Source: Betaproteobacteria bacterium (lineage in GTDB: Bacteria > Pseudomonadota > Gammaproteobacteria > Burkholderiales > SG8-41). From it: a DNA stretch of 15,466 bases. The position numbers and the translations under genes are program-made. Below the pieces are notes generated by a model. That model worked only from the letters and a program-made list of their open reading frames with translations, ran no database searches and was not told the origin of the DNA. Of the stretch, positions 9,261 through 15,466 are shown piece by piece. How positions within the stretch are numbered: position 1 is the stretch's first letter; each line of letters begins with the position of its first letter. The stretch is taken from the NCBI GenBank assembly GCA_025363575.1, contig JANYDM010000014.1, forward strand, positions 1 through 15,466, written 5' to 3'.

Positions 9261-9620
9261 ATGAAAGAAGACAAGTATCAGGCGCGGATGCGCCGCGCGC
9301 AGCAGACCCGCCGCAAAATCGCGGAACTGCGCGTCGTGCGGCTGGCTGTGCACCGCTCCAACGGACATATGTACGCGCAGGTCATCGATGCCAGCGGCTC
9401 CAAAGTTCTCGCCAGCGCTTCGACCATCGAACCGGCGCTGCGTAAAAGTGTCAAGAACGGCGGCAACGTCGAGGCCGCCGCTGCAGTAGGCAAGCTGATC
9501 GCCGAAAAAGCGAAAGCGCTGGGCATAGAAGCGGTCGCGTTCGATCGCGGCGGCTACAAATATCACGGTCGTGTGAAGGCGCTGGCAGATGCCGCGCGCG
9601 AGCACGGACTCAAGTTCTAG
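9261..9620 (+). CDS. rplR: 50S ribosomal protein L18
   Basis: L18 helps load 5S rRNA onto the large subunit, together with L5. It has 119 residues, as expected for the family. The basic N-terminal arm [35 protein letters not shown] leads into the conserved core (about 10-45), with the C-terminal [24 protein letters not shown] ending. The short spacing to rplF (9) and rpsE (12) fits a single transcript. Confidence 0.98.
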   Translation: MKEDKYQARMRRAQQTRRKIAELRVVRLAVHRSNGHMYAQVIDASGSKVLASASTIEPALRKSVKNGGNVEAAAAVGKLIAEKAKALGIEAVAFDRGGYKYHGRVKALADAAREHGLKF

Positions 9621-9632
9621 TCAGGAAAAGAC

Positions 9633-10157
9633 ATGGCAAAACTCCAGGCAAACAGGATGGCGGGCGGCGAAGAACGCGGCGATGGCCTGCGCGAGAAAAT
9701 GATCGCGATCAACCGTGTCACCAAGGTGGTGAAGGGCGGCCGGGTCATGGGTTTCGCCGCTCTCGTCGTTGTCGGTGACGGCGACGGTCGCGTTGGCATG
9801 GGCAAGGGCAAAGCGCGCGAAGTGCCGGTCTCAGTGCAAAAGGCGATGGATGAAGCGCGCCGCAAACTGGTCAAGATCAATCTGAAGAACGGCACCCTGC
9901 ATCATGCGGTGATCGGCCGTCACGGCTCGGCGCGCGTTTACATGCAGCCGGCGTCGGACGGCACGGGCATCATTGCCGGCGGCCCGATGCGCGCGATTTT
10001 CGAAGTTATGGGCGTGACCAACGTGCTTGCCAAAATTATCGGTTCGACGAACCCGTACAACGTGGTGCGCGCGACCCTGAACGGCCTGCAAGCCATGAAC
10101 ACCCCGTCGGACGTCGCCGCCAAACGCGGCAAGACGGTTGAAGAGATCGCGGGTTGA
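9633..10157 (+). CDS. rpsE: 30S ribosomal protein S5
   Basis: S5 is at the mRNA entry channel with S3 and S4 and affects decoding fidelity. It has 174 residues (E. coli 167). The N-terminal double-stranded-RNA-binding-like domain shows [31 protein letters not shown] (about 20-50), then the [12 protein letters not shown] stretch. The C-terminal domain shows [25 protein letters not shown] and [15 protein letters not shown]. It ends 2 bases before the rpmD ATG. Confidence 0.98.
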   Translation: MAKLQANRMAGGEERGDGLREKMIAINRVTKVVKGGRVMGFAALVVVGDGDGRVGMGKGKAREVPVSVQKAMDEARRKLVKINLKNGTLHHAVIGRHGSARVYMQPASDGTGIIAGGPMRAIFEVMGVTNVLAKIIGSTNPYNVVRATLNGLQAMNTPSDVAAKRGKTVEEIAG

Positions 10158-10159
10158 TT

Positions 10160-10372
10160 ATGGCCAAAGCAAAAGCAACTGCTAAAACCGCAGCGGGCAA
10201 GATGATCAAAGTCACGCTCGTCAGGAGCCTGATCGGCACGATGCAATCGCATCGCGCGACAGTGCGCGGCCTCGGCCTGCGCCGGATCAACTCGACCGCT
10301 GAAGTCATCGATACGCCGGCGACGCGCGGCATGATCAACAAAGTCAGCTATCTCGTGAAGAGCGAGGGATAG
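10160..10372 (+). CDS. rpmD: 50S ribosomal protein L30 with extended N-terminus
   Basis: L30 is a small large-subunit protein of about 60 residues. From ATG 10160 the protein is 70 residues. Residues 15-70 ([30 protein letters not shown]...[16 protein letters not shown]) match L30 well. The first 14 residues ([14 protein letters not shown]) are an Ala/Lys-rich addition. In-frame starts are TTG 10154, which overlaps the rpsE stop, ATG 10160, and ATG 10202. The last gives a core-sized protein. I prefer 10160 for its position 2 bases after rpsE, but the start is not certain. Confidence 0.93.
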   Translation: MAKAKATAKTAAGKMIKVTLVRSLIGTMQSHRATVRGLGLRRINSTAEVIDTPATRGMINKVSYLVKSEG

Positions 10373-10381
10373 GGATAAGCC

Positions 10382-11110
10382 ATGCAACTTAACACCATTA
10401 AACCCGCCGCCGGCGCCAAACACGCGAAACGCCGCGTCGGCCGCGGCATCGGCAGCGGCCTCGGTAAAACCGCGGGCCGTGGCCACAAAGGCCAGTCTTC
10501 CCGCGCCGGCGGTTATCACAAGGTCGGTTTCGAAGGCGGCCAGATGCCGCTGCAGCGCCGTTTGCCCAAGCGTGGTTTTAATTCGCCCTTGCGCAATGAC
10601 ACGGCAGAAGTGCGGCTGTCGGACTTGAACCGCCTCACGGTCGACACGATCGATATCCTGGTGCTTAAAGATGCGGGCATTGTCCCGATTCACGCGCTGT
10701 CGGCCAAAGTCATCGTGTCCGGCGAATTGAAACGCAAAGTTACGCTGCACGGCTTGCTGGCGTCGAAAGGCGCGCGTGCGGCGGTCGAAGCGGCCGGCGG
10801 CAAGTTCGAGATGCCGGAAAGCACCGGCGGCAAGGCAGTGAAAGAAGGCAAGAAAGTTGCGCGCAAGGCAGCGGCCATTGTTCGCGCTGAAACCCGCGCG
10901 GCGACGACGTCGGCGACGATTGCCGAAGAAAACGCCAAGGAAGCGGTTAACGCAGAAGCGAAAGCTGAAGCCAAATCCAAAGCCAAGGCCGAGTCCAAAG
11001 TGAAAGCGGAAGCCAAGGCTGACGCCAAGGCGGCGCCCACGACGGACGCCAATGCCAAAGCCAAGAGCGCCAAAGACAAACCCGCCGGCAAGAAAAAGAA
11101 GGCTGACTAA
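10382..11110 (+). CDS. rplO: 50S ribosomal protein L15 with long Lys/Ala tail
   Basis: L15 is a late-assembly protein of the large subunit that contacts several 23S domains. Residues 1-143 are a normal L15: [60 protein letters not shown] and the ending [17 protein letters not shown]. coli L15 is 144 residues. Here another 99 follow (144-242), low in complexity, dominated by Ala, Lys and Glu, with the repeated pattern AEAK around 191-217 and the end [10 protein letters not shown]. No frame shift or second gene start explains the tail; it stays in frame to the TAA. Its function is unknown. secY begins 2 bases later. Confidence 0.97.
   Translation: MQLNTIKPAAGAKHAKRRVGRGIGSGLGKTAGRGHKGQSSRAGGYHKVGFEGGQMPLQRRLPKRGFNSPLRNDTAEVRLSDLNRLTVDTIDILVLKDAGIVPIHALSAKVIVSGELKRKVTLHGLLASKGARAAVEAAGGKFEMPESTGGKAVKEGKKVARKAAAIVRAETRAATTSATIAEENAKEAVNAEAKAEAKSKAKAESKVKAEAKADAKAAPTTDANAKAKSAKDKPAGKKKKAD
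10952..11038 (+). repeat. Degenerate AEAK-coding repeat in rplO
   Basis: About 87 bases within the rplO tail repeat a loose 6 to 12-base unit of the type GCNGAAGCNAAA, coding alternating Ala with Glu or Lys. Copies differ mostly at third positions and by Ser or Asp substitutions, so it is imperfect and not a recent tandem expansion. Confidence 0.6.
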
Positions 11111-11112
11111 AG

Positions 11113-12438
11113 TTGGCTACGCAGGATTCCAGGCTGAGCATGCAGGGCAAGATGGGCGACCTCAACCGTCGCCTGCTGTTCCTGCTCGGCGCGCTGATCG
11201 TCTACCGCGTCGGTGCGCACATCCCGGTGCCGGGCATCGATCCGGTGACGCTGGCAGAGCTGTTCAAGCAGCAAAAAGGCGGCATCCTCGACATGTTCAA
11301 CATGTTCTCGGGCGGCGCGCTCTCGCGCTTTACGATATTCGCGCTCGGCATCATGCCCTATATTTCTGCGTCCATCATCATGCAGCTGATGACGGTAGTG
11401 TCGCCGACGCTTGAATCGCTCAAGAAGGAAGGCGAGGCGGGCCGTCGCAAGATCACGCAGTACACGCGCTACGGCACGGCGGCGCTCGCGATGTTCCAGG
11501 GCATGGGTATTGCGATTGCGCTCGAAGGTCAGCGCGGCCTGGTGCTCGACCCCGGCCTCGCGTTCCGGCTGACCACCATGATCACGCTGGTTACCGGCAC
11601 CATGTTCCTGATGTGGCTGGGCGAGCAGATTACCGAGCGCGGCATCGGCAACGGCATTTCGCTGATCATATTTGCCGGCATCGCTGCGGGCCTGCCGAAC
11701 GCGGTGGTCAACACGCTCGAACTGCAGCGCACTGGCTCACTCTCCATACTCGTGGTGCTGATAATCGTGGCGCTGGTGGCGGGCGTCACCGCGCTGGTGT
11801 GTTTCGTCGAGCGCGGCCAGCGTCGCATCCTGGTCAACTATGCGAAGCGCCAGGTCGGGCGCAAGGTCTACGGCGGTCAGTCGTCGCATCTGCCGCTGAA
11901 GCTCAACATGTCGGGCGTGATTCCGCCGATTTTCGCCTCGAGCATCATCCTGTTTCCGGCCACGCTCGCGCAATGGTTCGGCACCCACGACAACATGCGC
12001 TGGCTCTCGAATATTTCATCGACGCTGCATCCGGGACAGCCGGTTTACGTGTTCCTGTATTCCGCGGCCATCGTGTTTTTCTGCTTTTTCTATGCCGCGC
12101 TGATGTTCAATCCGAAAGAAACGGCGGAGAACCTGAAAAAGAGCGGCGCGTTCGTGCCGGGCATCCGGCCCGGCGACCAGACTGCGCGCTACATCGAGAA
12201 AATCATGCTGCGGTTGACGCTGGTCGGCTCGATTTACGTGACGCTCGTCTGCCTGCTGCCCGAATTTCTGATCGTCTGGAAAAGCGTGCCGTTCTACTTC
12301 GGCGGCACGAGCCTGCTGATCATCGTCGTGGTGACGATGGATTTCATGGCGCAGGTGCAGGCTTATGCGATGAGCCACCAGTATGAAAGCCTGCTTAAAA
12401 AGGCCAATTTCAAAGGCGGCGTGTTTCCGACCCGTTAA
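11113..12438 (+). CDS. secY: Protein translocase subunit SecY
   Basis: SecY is the inner-membrane pore of the SecYEG translocon, exporting and inserting proteins with SecA or the ribosome. It has 441 residues and about ten hydrophobic segments, the first at about 21-38. Hallmarks are [12 protein letters not shown] (32-43), the plug and second helix region [25 protein letters not shown] (64-88), [21 protein letters not shown] (170-190) and the cytoplasmic loop [17 protein letters not shown] (231-247). I chose the TTG start at 11113, 2 bases after rplO, with AAGAAGG (11096-11102) upstream. ATG 11140 would remove 9 residues. The TAA overlaps the infA ATG by one base. Confidence 0.97.
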   Translation: MATQDSRLSMQGKMGDLNRRLLFLLGALIVYRVGAHIPVPGIDPVTLAELFKQQKGGILDMFNMFSGGALSRFTIFALGIMPYISASIIMQLMTVVSPTLESLKKEGEAGRRKITQYTRYGTAALAMFQGMGIAIALEGQRGLVLDPGLAFRLTTMITLVTGTMFLMWLGEQITERGIGNGISLIIFAGIAAGLPNAVVNTLELQRTGSLSILVVLIIVALVAGVTALVCFVERGQRRILVNYAKRQVGRKVYGGQSSHLPLKLNMSGVIPPIFASSIILFPATLAQWFGTHDNMRWLSNISSTLHPGQPVYVFLYSAAIVFFCFFYAALMFNPKETAENLKKSGAFVPGIRPGDQTARYIEKIMLRLTLVGSIYVTLVCLLPEFLIVWKSVPFYFGGTSLLIIVVVTMDFMAQVQAYAMSHQYESLLKKANFKGGVFPTR

Positions 12439-12656
12439 TGGCGAAAGAAGAAACCATAGAAATGCAGGGCACGATAGTGGAAACCCTGCCTAATGCAACA
12501 TTCCGGGTAAAGCTGGAAAACGGCCATACAGTACTCGGCCACATTTCCGGCAAGATGCGCATGCACTACATCCGCATTCTGCCCGGCGACAAGGTGACGG
12601 TGGAGGTCTCGCCGTACGATTTAACGCGGTGCCGGATCACATTCCGCGCCAAGTAG
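12438..12656 (+). CDS. infA: Translation initiation factor IF-1
   Basis: IF-1 is an OB-fold factor that occupies the 30S A site during initiation. It has 72 residues, the normal length. The sequence [24 protein letters not shown], then [31 protein letters not shown] and [13 protein letters not shown], covers the whole S1-like fold. Its ATG lies in a TAATG overlap with secY. A position between secY and rpmJ is common in betaproteobacteria, while E. coli keeps infA elsewhere. The family usually has YDLTKGRI; here the Cys in TRCRI is a small variation. Confidence 0.98.
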   Translation: MAKEETIEMQGTIVETLPNATFRVKLENGHTVLGHISGKMRMHYIRILPGDKVTVEVSPYDLTRCRITFRAK

Positions 12657-12683
12657 CGCAGGACCAGGTTTAAGGAGCGAAAC

Positions 12684-12797
12684 ATGAAAGTACTGGCTTC
12701 GGTGAAGAAGATATGCCGCAACTGCAAAATCATCCGCAGGAAGCGAGTCGTGCGCGTCATCTGCAAGGATCCGCGTCATAAACAACGCCAGGGTTGA
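12684..12797 (+). CDS. rpmJ: 50S ribosomal protein L36, zinc type
   Basis: L36 is a 37-residue zinc-ribbon protein of the large subunit. The four ligands are visible: Cys11 and Cys14 (CRNC), Cys27 and His32 (CKDPRH). The protein opens [15 protein letters not shown] and ends HKQRQG. A strong TAAGGAG site (12671-12677) lies 6 bases before the ATG. It closes the spc cluster. A cysteine-free L36 paralogue is common in proteobacteria, but none is in this window. Confidence 0.97.
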   Translation: MKVLASVKKICRNCKIIRRKRVVRVICKDPRHKQRQG

Positions 12798-12829
12798 TTG
12801 GCGCAACTGCGCAGCGTCAGGCAAACACA

Positions 12830-12858
12830 TTTACTGATGCAAATTAACACGTTATAAT
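12830..12858 (+). promoter_or_regulatory. Sigma-70 promoter for the alpha cluster
   Basis: A perfect -10 box TATAAT (12853-12858) is preceded, 17 bases upstream, by TTTACT (12830-12835), which matches the -35 consensus at 4 of 6 positions. Transcription should start near 12865. The discriminator CGCCGGC (12859-12865) is GC-rich, as in the spc promoter. The resulting leader before rpsM is only about 38 bases. Confidence 0.8.
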
Positions 12859-12902
12859 CGCCGGCTTTCGATTTTTTGGCGGCATAGTCAAGGTAGAAAA
12901 AT

Positions 12903-13280
12903 ATGGCCCGTATCGGTGGCGTAAACATCCCGAACCATCAGCACGCTGAAATCGCGCTGACCGCGATCTATGGCGTCGGCCGCAACCGCGCGCGCGCAAT
13001 CTGCACGGCGGCCGGCGTTCAGCTTACGACCAAGATCAAGGACTTGTCGGACACCGACATGGAGAAGCTGCGCGAGCAGGTTTCGAAGTTCGCGATCGAA
13101 GGCGACTTGCGGCGCGAAGTTTCGATGAACATCAAGCGCCTGATGGATCTGGGCACGTGGCGCGGGCTGCGGCACCGCCGCGGCCTGCCGGTGCGCGGCC
13201 AGCGCACGCGCACCAACGCGCGCACGCGCAAGGGTCCGCGCAAGGCAGCGGTAAAGATTCAAAAATCGGTTACGGTCTGA
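12903..13280 (+). CDS. rpsM: 30S ribosomal protein S13
   Basis: S13 is a small-subunit head protein that contacts the P-site tRNA and bridges to L5. It has 125 residues (E. coli 118). It opens [30 protein letters not shown] with the helix-hairpin-helix-like region, and ends with the basic tail [29 protein letters not shown]. It is first in the alpha cluster, directly behind the promoter. The region near its start is where S4 represses the operon in E. coli; I cannot confirm a comparable pseudoknot here. Confidence 0.98.
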   Translation: MARIGGVNIPNHQHAEIALTAIYGVGRNRARAICTAAGVQLTTKIKDLSDTDMEKLREQVSKFAIEGDLRREVSMNIKRLMDLGTWRGLRHRRGLPVRGQRTRTNARTRKGPRKAAVKIQKSVTV

Positions 13281-13312
13281 TCGTCACAGTTTAAAAGCGG
13301 AAAGCATATTCA

Positions 13313-13702
13313 ATGGCAAAGGCAAACACCCGGGTTCGCAAGAAGGTCAAGAAGAATGTCGCGGAAGGCATCGCGCACATTCATGCTTCCTTCAACAACA
13401 CCGTCATTACCATCACCGATCGCCAGGGCAACGCCCTGTCGTGGGCCACGAGCGGCTCGGCCGGTTTCAAAGGCTCGCGCAAATCGACACCGTTTGCCGC
13501 GCAGATTGCAGGCGAGCACGCCGGCAAGCTCGCGCAGGAATGCGGCGTCAAGAACCTCGAAGTGCGCATCAAGGGCCCCGGCCCCGGCCGCGAATCAGCC
13601 ATGCGCGCGTTAAACGCGCTCGGCTTCAAGATAACGAGCATCGCCGACGTCACGCCCGTCCCGCATAACGGATGCCGCGCGCCGAAGCGGCGTCGCATCT
13701 AA
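13313..13702 (+). CDS. rpsK: 30S ribosomal protein S11
   Basis: S11 lies on the small-subunit platform near the mRNA exit and the Shine-Dalgarno helix. It has 129 residues, the normal size. The segments [43 protein letters not shown], then [18 protein letters not shown] and the ending [12 protein letters not shown], are typical. The Asn-Gly pair in HNGCR corresponds to a site that forms isoaspartate in E. coli. The rpsD ribosome-binding site AAGGAG overlaps its stop codon. Confidence 0.98.
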   Translation: MAKANTRVRKKVKKNVAEGIAHIHASFNNTVITITDRQGNALSWATSGSAGFKGSRKSTPFAAQIAGEHAGKLAQECGVKNLEVRIKGPGPGRESAMRALNALGFKITSIADVTPVPHNGCRAPKRRRI

Positions 13703-13714
13703 GGAGAACAGGCT

Positions 13715-14341
13715 GTGGCCAGAAATCTAGACGCAAAATGCCGCCAGTGCCGCCGCGAGGGCGAGAAACTGTTCCTCAAGGGCGACAAGTGCTTTACCGA
13801 CAAGTGCGCGATCGAGCGCCGCAACTATCCGCCGGGCCAGCACGGCCAGAAGAACAGCCGCCTGTCGGGCTATGGCGTGCAGCTGCGCGAGAAGCAGAAG
13901 CTGCGCCGCATTTACGGCCTGCTCGAAAGGCAGTTCCGCAATATCTACCATCGCGCGTCGCAAAAGAAAGGCATCACCGGCGAAGCGCTGCTGCAGATGC
14001 TGGAGTCGCGCCTCGACAACATCACTTACAAGATGGGCTTCGGCGCATCGCGCGCGGAAGCGCGTCAGATCGTGCGTCATAACGGCATCCTTGTGAACGG
14101 CAAGCGCGTCAATATTCCTTCGTATCAATTGCGTCCCGGCGATGTCGTCGAAGTCGCAGGCAAGGCGAAGGAGCATCTGCGCATCAAAGCCGCCCTCGAG
14201 GCGACTTCCGGCCGCGGCTATCCGGAATGGCTCGAAGTCGATTCGGCGGCGTTCAAAGGCACGTTCAAGAACATGCCCGCGCGCAGCGATCTGCCTTCCA
14301 CCATCAACGAATCGCTGGTGGTCGAGCTGTACTCGAAATAA
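13715..14341 (+). CDS. rpsD: 30S ribosomal protein S4, four-cysteine type
   Basis: S4 nucleates 16S rRNA folding and affects fidelity. In E. coli it also represses the alpha operon. It has 208 residues and the S4 RNA-binding domain around 98-160 ([14 protein letters not shown], then [21 protein letters not shown]). Cysteines at 9, 12, 26 and 31 (CRQC...CFTDKC) match the zinc-binding positions known from Thermus S4, while many proteobacterial S4 proteins lack most of them. The start is GTG, backed by a strong AAGGAG site (13701-13706) 8 bases upstream; no ATG fits the conserved terminus [11 protein letters not shown]. Confidence 0.98.
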   Translation: MARNLDAKCRQCRREGEKLFLKGDKCFTDKCAIERRNYPPGQHGQKNSRLSGYGVQLREKQKLRRIYGLLERQFRNIYHRASQKKGITGEALLQMLESRLDNITYKMGFGASRAEARQIVRHNGILVNGKRVNIPSYQLRPGDVVEVAGKAKEHLRIKAALEATSGRGYPEWLEVDSAAFKGTFKNMPARSDLPSTINESLVVELYSK

Positions 14342-14449
14342 GGAATGCCCGAACGAGGGGGCTTGCCCCCTCATTTAGCCCGGTATCCGGGAAGCTTTGG
14401 CCGGAAGAAAAACTTAACAGTACTTCCGTAATCGTTAGAGGAATACGCC
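14342..14449 (+). other. rpsD-rpoA gap with tandem hairpins
   Basis: This 108-base gap holds three potential stem-loops in a row. GAGGGGG (14355-14361) pairs with CCCCCTC (14366-14372) around CTTG and is followed only by ATTT. CCCGG (14379-14383) pairs with CCGGG (14387-14391). CGGAAG (14402-14407) pairs with CTTCCG (14423-14428) around a 15-base loop. No convincing promoter was found, although TTAACA at 14414 is -35-like, because no -10 sits at a proper distance. AGAGGA (14437-14442) is the rpoA ribosome-binding site. Confidence 0.55.
14355..14376 (+). terminator. Possible weak terminator or attenuator after rpsD
   Basis: A seven-pair GC-rich hairpin with a CTTG tetraloop is followed by ATTT and then GC-rich sequence. 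The stem is strong but the T-tract is poor, so full termination is unlikely. Partial termination or protection of the upstream mRNA end would be plausible. Confidence 0.35.
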
Positions 14450-15445
14450 ATGCCCAGCAGCACTTTTCTCAAGCCCCGCATCATCGACGTGCAAAACATT
14501 TCGCCGTTCCACGCCAAAGTCACGATGGAACCTTTCGAGCGCGGCTACGGCCACACGCTCGGCAATGCGCTGCGCCGCATCCTGCTGTCGTCAATGCCGG
14601 GGTTCGCCGCGACCGAAGTGAAAATGAGCGGCGTGCTTCATGAATACTCCACCATCGACGGCGTGCAGGAAGACGTGGTCGACATCCTGCTGAACCTCAA
14701 AGGCATCGTGCTGAAGCTGCACAACCGCGAAGAAGCGGAGCTGACGCTCAAGAAGCAGGGCGAAGGCGTCGTGACCGCGGGTGACATCGAGCCGATGCAC
14801 GACGTCGAAATCGTCAACCCCGATCACGTCATTGCGCACCTGACCGCCGGCGGCAAGCTCGACATGCAGATCAAGGTCGAACACGGCCGTGGCTATGTGC
14901 CAGGCGCGGTGCGTACCAGCCGCGGCGAGCAGATCGAAGGCGCGGTGAGCCGCGCCGTCGGCAGCATCGTGCTCGACGCCTCTTACAGCCCGGTGCGCCG
15001 CGTCAGCTACCAGGTCGAGTCGGCGCGCGTCGAACAGCGTACCGATCTCGACAAGCTGATCATCGACATTGAAACCAACGGCGCGATCGAGCCGGAAGAA
15101 GCGATCCGCTACGCGGCGCGCATCCTCGTCGACCAGCTGGTGGTGTTTGCCGATCTCAAGGGCACGCCGGTGCAGGTCGAAGTGCCCAAAGCCCAGCAGA
15201 TTGATCCTATCCTGCTGCGTCCGGTCGATGATCTCGAGCTCACGGTGCGTTCGGCCAATTGCCTCAAGGCGGAAAACATCTATTACATCGGCGACCTGAT
15301 TCAGCGCACCGAAACCGAATTGCTGAAGACGCCGAACCTCGGCCGTAAGTCGCTGAACGAAATCAAGGAAGTGCTCGCGTCGCGCGGGTTGACGCTCGGC
15401 ATGCGGCTCGAAAACTGGCCGCCGGTCGGGCTCGAAAAGGTATAA
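14450..15445 (+). CDS. rpoA: RNA polymerase alpha subunit
   Basis: The alpha subunit dimerises to start RNA polymerase assembly and contacts promoter UP elements and activators. It has 331 residues (E. coli 329). The N-terminal domain shows [20 protein letters not shown] (29-48) and [15 protein letters not shown]. After a linker the C-terminal domain begins near [23 protein letters not shown]; Arg267 and Asn270 align with the DNA-contacting E. coli Arg265 and Asn268. [12 protein letters not shown], the second DNA-contact helix, is intact. An AGAGGA site (14437-14442) precedes the ATG. Confidence 0.99.
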   Translation: MPSSTFLKPRIIDVQNISPFHAKVTMEPFERGYGHTLGNALRRILLSSMPGFAATEVKMSGVLHEYSTIDGVQEDVVDILLNLKGIVLKLHNREEAELTLKKQGEGVVTAGDIEPMHDVEIVNPDHVIAHLTAGGKLDMQIKVEHGRGYVPGAVRTSRGEQIEGAVSRAVGSIVLDASYSPVRRVSYQVESARVEQRTDLDKLIIDIETNGAIEPEEAIRYAARILVDQLVVFADLKGTPVQVEVPKAQQIDPILLRPVDDLELTVRSANCLKAENIYYIGDLIQRTETELLKTPNLGRKSLNEIKEVLASRGLTLGMRLENWPPVGLEKV

Positions 15446-15458
15446 AAAAGGATTCATC

Positions 15459-15466
15459 ATGCGTCA
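15459..15466 (+). CDS. rplQ: 50S ribosomal protein L17, start only
   Basis: Only ATG CGT CA is present, reading Met-Arg-His or Gln before the window ends. L17 normally begins MRHR and follows rpoA in the alpha operon. The AAAGGA (15447-15452) upstream is a fitting ribosome-binding site at 6 bases. The call rests mainly on position. Confidence 0.8.

Noticed and set aside
10811..11107. L15 tail as a separate gene or a frameshift fusion
   Set aside because: No internal start with a ribosome-binding site and no change of frame; the low-complexity stretch continues in frame to the stop.
12801..12812. GCGC-AACT-GCGC hairpin after rpmJ as a terminator
   Set aside because: Four pairs only and no T-run; it is followed by the alpha promoter.
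14414..14442. Possible rpoA promoter from TTAACA
   Set aside because: The -35-like box has no acceptable -10 box at 16-18 bases; the best matches are too close or poor.

Overview
The window is a continuous stretch of translation and transcription housekeeping genes, all on the + strand. It runs tuf, then the S10 cluster (rpsJ to rpsQ), the spc cluster (rplN to rpmJ, with infA between secY and rpmJ) and the alpha cluster (rpsM to rpoA), and ends 8 bases into rplQ. I count 30 genes: 28 complete ones, a complete tuf at the left edge, and the first codons of rplQ. There are no tRNA or rRNA genes, mobile elements, CRISPR arrays or pseudogenes, and no gene-free stretch longer than 195 bases.

The order, the position of infA, the GC-rich DNA and the protein sequences (EF-Tu, L22, S4, alpha subunit) suggest a betaproteobacterium. 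The four-cysteine S4 resembles what I recall of Nitrosomonadales-type proteins, but that is a weak placement made from memory.

Layout: 10-1523 holds EF-Tu and S10 (str to S10 junction). Then comes a 122-base gap with three potential hairpins. 1646-6483 holds L3-L4-L23-L2-S19-L22-S3-L16-L29-S17, mostly overlapping or separated by a few bases. 6484-6678 is a 195-base gap with a near-consensus sigma-70 promoter and a structured leader. 6679-12797 holds L14-L24-L5-S14-S8-L6-L18-S5-L30-L15-SecY-IF1-L36. 12798-12902 carries a second promoter with a perfect TATAAT. 12903-14341 holds S13-S11-S4. 14342-14449 has three tandem potential hairpins, followed by rpoA and the start of rplQ.

The genes supply both ribosomal subunits, the tRNA delivery factor, an initiation factor, the membrane translocon pore and the RNA polymerase alpha subunit. 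The tight spacing implies long co-transcripts with translational coupling. The two internal promoters and three structured gaps would let the blocks be tuned separately.

This is mostly an ordinary, conserved region. The points worth a second look are the structured gaps (above all the rpsQ-rplN leader), the GC-rich discriminators of both promoters, an unusual lysine/alanine tail of about 100 residues on L15 with shorter tails on L3, S19 and S3, a zinc-type S4, and strong G-ending codon bias in tuf. I found no convincing new gene system.
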